Part shown: positions 4,937-5,902 of the stretch, piece by piece
Position numbering within the stretch: position 1 is the first letter of the stretch
Layout: the number at the start of each line of letters is the position of its first letter
Assembly: GCA_046757725.1 (NCBI GenBank)
Contig: JBHHYU010000146.1
Coordinates: 1 to 5,902 of the forward strand
Reading direction: 5' to 3'
Origin: JBHHYU01 sp046757725
GTDB lineage: Bacteria > Desulfobacterota > Binatia > UBA9968
Length of the DNA stretch: 5,902 bases
The notes under the pieces: model-generated
Told to the model about the DNA's origin: nothing
The model's input: only the letters and a program-made list of their open reading frames with translations
Database searches by the model: none
Program-made: the position numbers and the translations under genes

Positions 4937-5902
4937 TCACAACGTAGTTCCATAGCCAATGATGAAAATGGCCAAGATGAGCACAGCCACGCCAGAGACG
5001 ATCATCCGCCGCGCTCGAGGCCCAGCACCCCGCCACTCGCCCGTCACGCCCCCCCAGACGTTGGCCATGATGATGATCGTCGCCATAAACAGCGGCCAGC
5101 CAATAACCGTCCCCAACTCTCCCACATTCGCCGCCCCCATACCATAGACCGAGATACCAAACATCCAGAGCGCACCCATCACGATTCCCAACACCCAGTA
5201 GGGCGCAGTTCCCCGCTCACTGAACCCGCCCCAGGTTTTGTTCCTGAGCAGCAGGTAAGAGCAGTAACCCGCATTCACCACGAAGCCCGAGCACACCGCC
5301 AGCGCCCAGATGGCGTTAGGGGCGCTGGCAGGCTCAGCGCCCAGTTCGACGGCGCGTTGAGCAATGCCCTCACCAAAGGCCAGGCTGAAGTTGAGCATGG
5401 GCGAGAGAAGGCCCGAGAGCACGCAGATCAAGAGTCCGCTCCCGAAGGTTTTCGCTGGACTCATGGAGGCTGCTGACTCTTGAGCAACCAGCGCCGCCTG
5501 TTTCAACTGCCCGGCTCTGGCGCAAAGGAAGATACCCGCCAGCACCACCCCCAGACCAGCGGTGATGATTCCCCCTTTTGCCGTGATCACCTCTTCCGGG
5601 TGAAGCACCATCATCGGTACCAGTGAACCTAAGGCTGCCGTGAGACCAAGAATGATGGCGAAGGCCAGCGCCATGCCGATTCGCTCCACCCCCAAACCGA
5701 AAAGCACCGAGCCCGCTCCCCAACCGGCGCCAAAGATTATAGCCAACACCACCGCCCGGACTTCCGACTGCTGGTAAACCTCCATCAGTTGGGGAATCGT
5801 CCAGGCAGCGATCGCCCAGGGTAATATGAGCAATCCCACCACAGCATAAACCAGCCAGATATTCTCCCACTTCCACCGCCGGGTGAACTTCATCGGCAGC
5901 GT
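4937..5902 (-). CDS. RhaT-family sugar/H+ symporter-type membrane protein (5' end beyond window)
   Basis: The frame runs from a TGA at 4937 through the right edge (321 codons visible). Residues are numbered from the Met at 5893. The WKWENIW...ILPWAIAAWTIP block (7-34) matches E. coli RhaT's WSWETMW...ILPWAISALLLP. FGAGWGAGSVLFGLGVERIGMALA (54-77) and the ARAGQLK signature (125-131) after a membrane span also match, and further spans follow at about 150-175, 192-216, 230-275 and 297-315. RhaT is an inner-membrane H+-coupled carrier for L-rhamnose and L-lyxose with ten spans and about 344 residues. The ATG at 5893 would start inside the TM1-loop signature (the frame continues upstream as TLP-MKFTRRW, like the family's LPMK...WxWE), so the true start lies some 25 codons outside the window. 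Its natural downstream neighbour, before the insertion, was the KARI-like gene 43 nt away. Family is secure; the sugar or sugar acid carried is not known. Confidence 0.9.
   Translation of the reverse strand, partial: TLPMKFTRRWKWENIWLVYAVVGLLILPWAIAAWTIPQLMEVYQQSEVRAVVLAIIFGAGWGAGSVLFGLGVERIGMALAFAIILGLTAALGSLVPMMVLHPEEVITAKGGIITAGLGVVLAGIFLCARAGQLKQAALVAQESAASMSPAKTFGSGLLICVLSGLLSPMLNFSLAFGEGIAQRAVELGAEPASAPNAIWALAVCSGFVVNAGYCSYLLLRNKTWGGFSERGTAPYWVLGIVMGALWMFGISVYGMGAANVGELGTVIGWPLFMATIIIMANVWGGVTGEWRGAGPRARRMIVSGVAVLILAIFIIGYGTTL

Noticed and set aside
4874..5476. 200-codon plus-strand frame rich in His, Arg, Pro and Gln
   Set aside because: It is antisense to the conserved RhaT-type protein; its composition is what reversed membrane-protein codons produce.

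Overview
The window carries one tightly spaced minus-strand gene cluster from a bacterium of moderate-to-high GC. No rRNA, tRNA, CRISPR array or confident promoter is visible, and nothing fixes the lineage. The gene content (RhaT-family carrier, short CstA, COG3618-type amidohydrolase, extra copies of branched-chain-pathway enzymes) resembles sugar-acid or organic-acid catabolic islands of environmental bacteria such as Acidobacteriota or Chloroflexota. That lineage guess is weak.

Layout in the direction of transcription (right to left): (1) a RhaT-family sugar/H+ symporter-type membrane protein whose 5' end lies outside the window (<5902-4937); (2) a 290-bp insertion with 15-bp terminal inverted repeats and a perfect 10-bp target-site duplication (4607-4896, duplication at 4597-4606 and 4897-4906); (3) a divergent ketol-acid reductoisomerase (KARI)-like protein (4593-3598); (4) a short CstA-family carrier of the pyruvate/peptide type (3571-1814); (5) a TIM-barrel amidohydrolase of the fuconolactonase/rhamnonolactonase/PDC-lactonase group (1785-922); (6) the N-terminal ~293 residues of a thiamine-diphosphate enzyme of the acetolactate-synthase superfamily, cut off by the left edge (881-<1).

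Gaps between genes 3, 4, 5 and 6 are 26, 28 and 40 nt. The only large gap (343 nt, between the RhaT-type gene and the KARI-like gene) is explained by the insertion: removing it with one duplication copy restores a 43-nt gap. So this was most likely one operon of at least five genes, later interrupted by a small non-autonomous transposon that landed on, and duplicated, the KARI gene's Shine-Dalgarno sequence.

Inferred working model: two carriers import a sugar or sugar acid and a small carboxylate such as pyruvate, the amidohydrolase opens a lactone, and the ThDP enzyme plus the KARI-like reductase do C-C bond chemistry and reduction on 2-keto acids. The KARI-like protein has lost several family-invariant motifs, including the Lys-containing KGPGH signature, while keeping the Mg-binding Asp/Glu pair. 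It is therefore probably not ordinary IlvC, and the cluster may encode an undescribed catabolic route built from repurposed branched-chain amino-acid enzymes.
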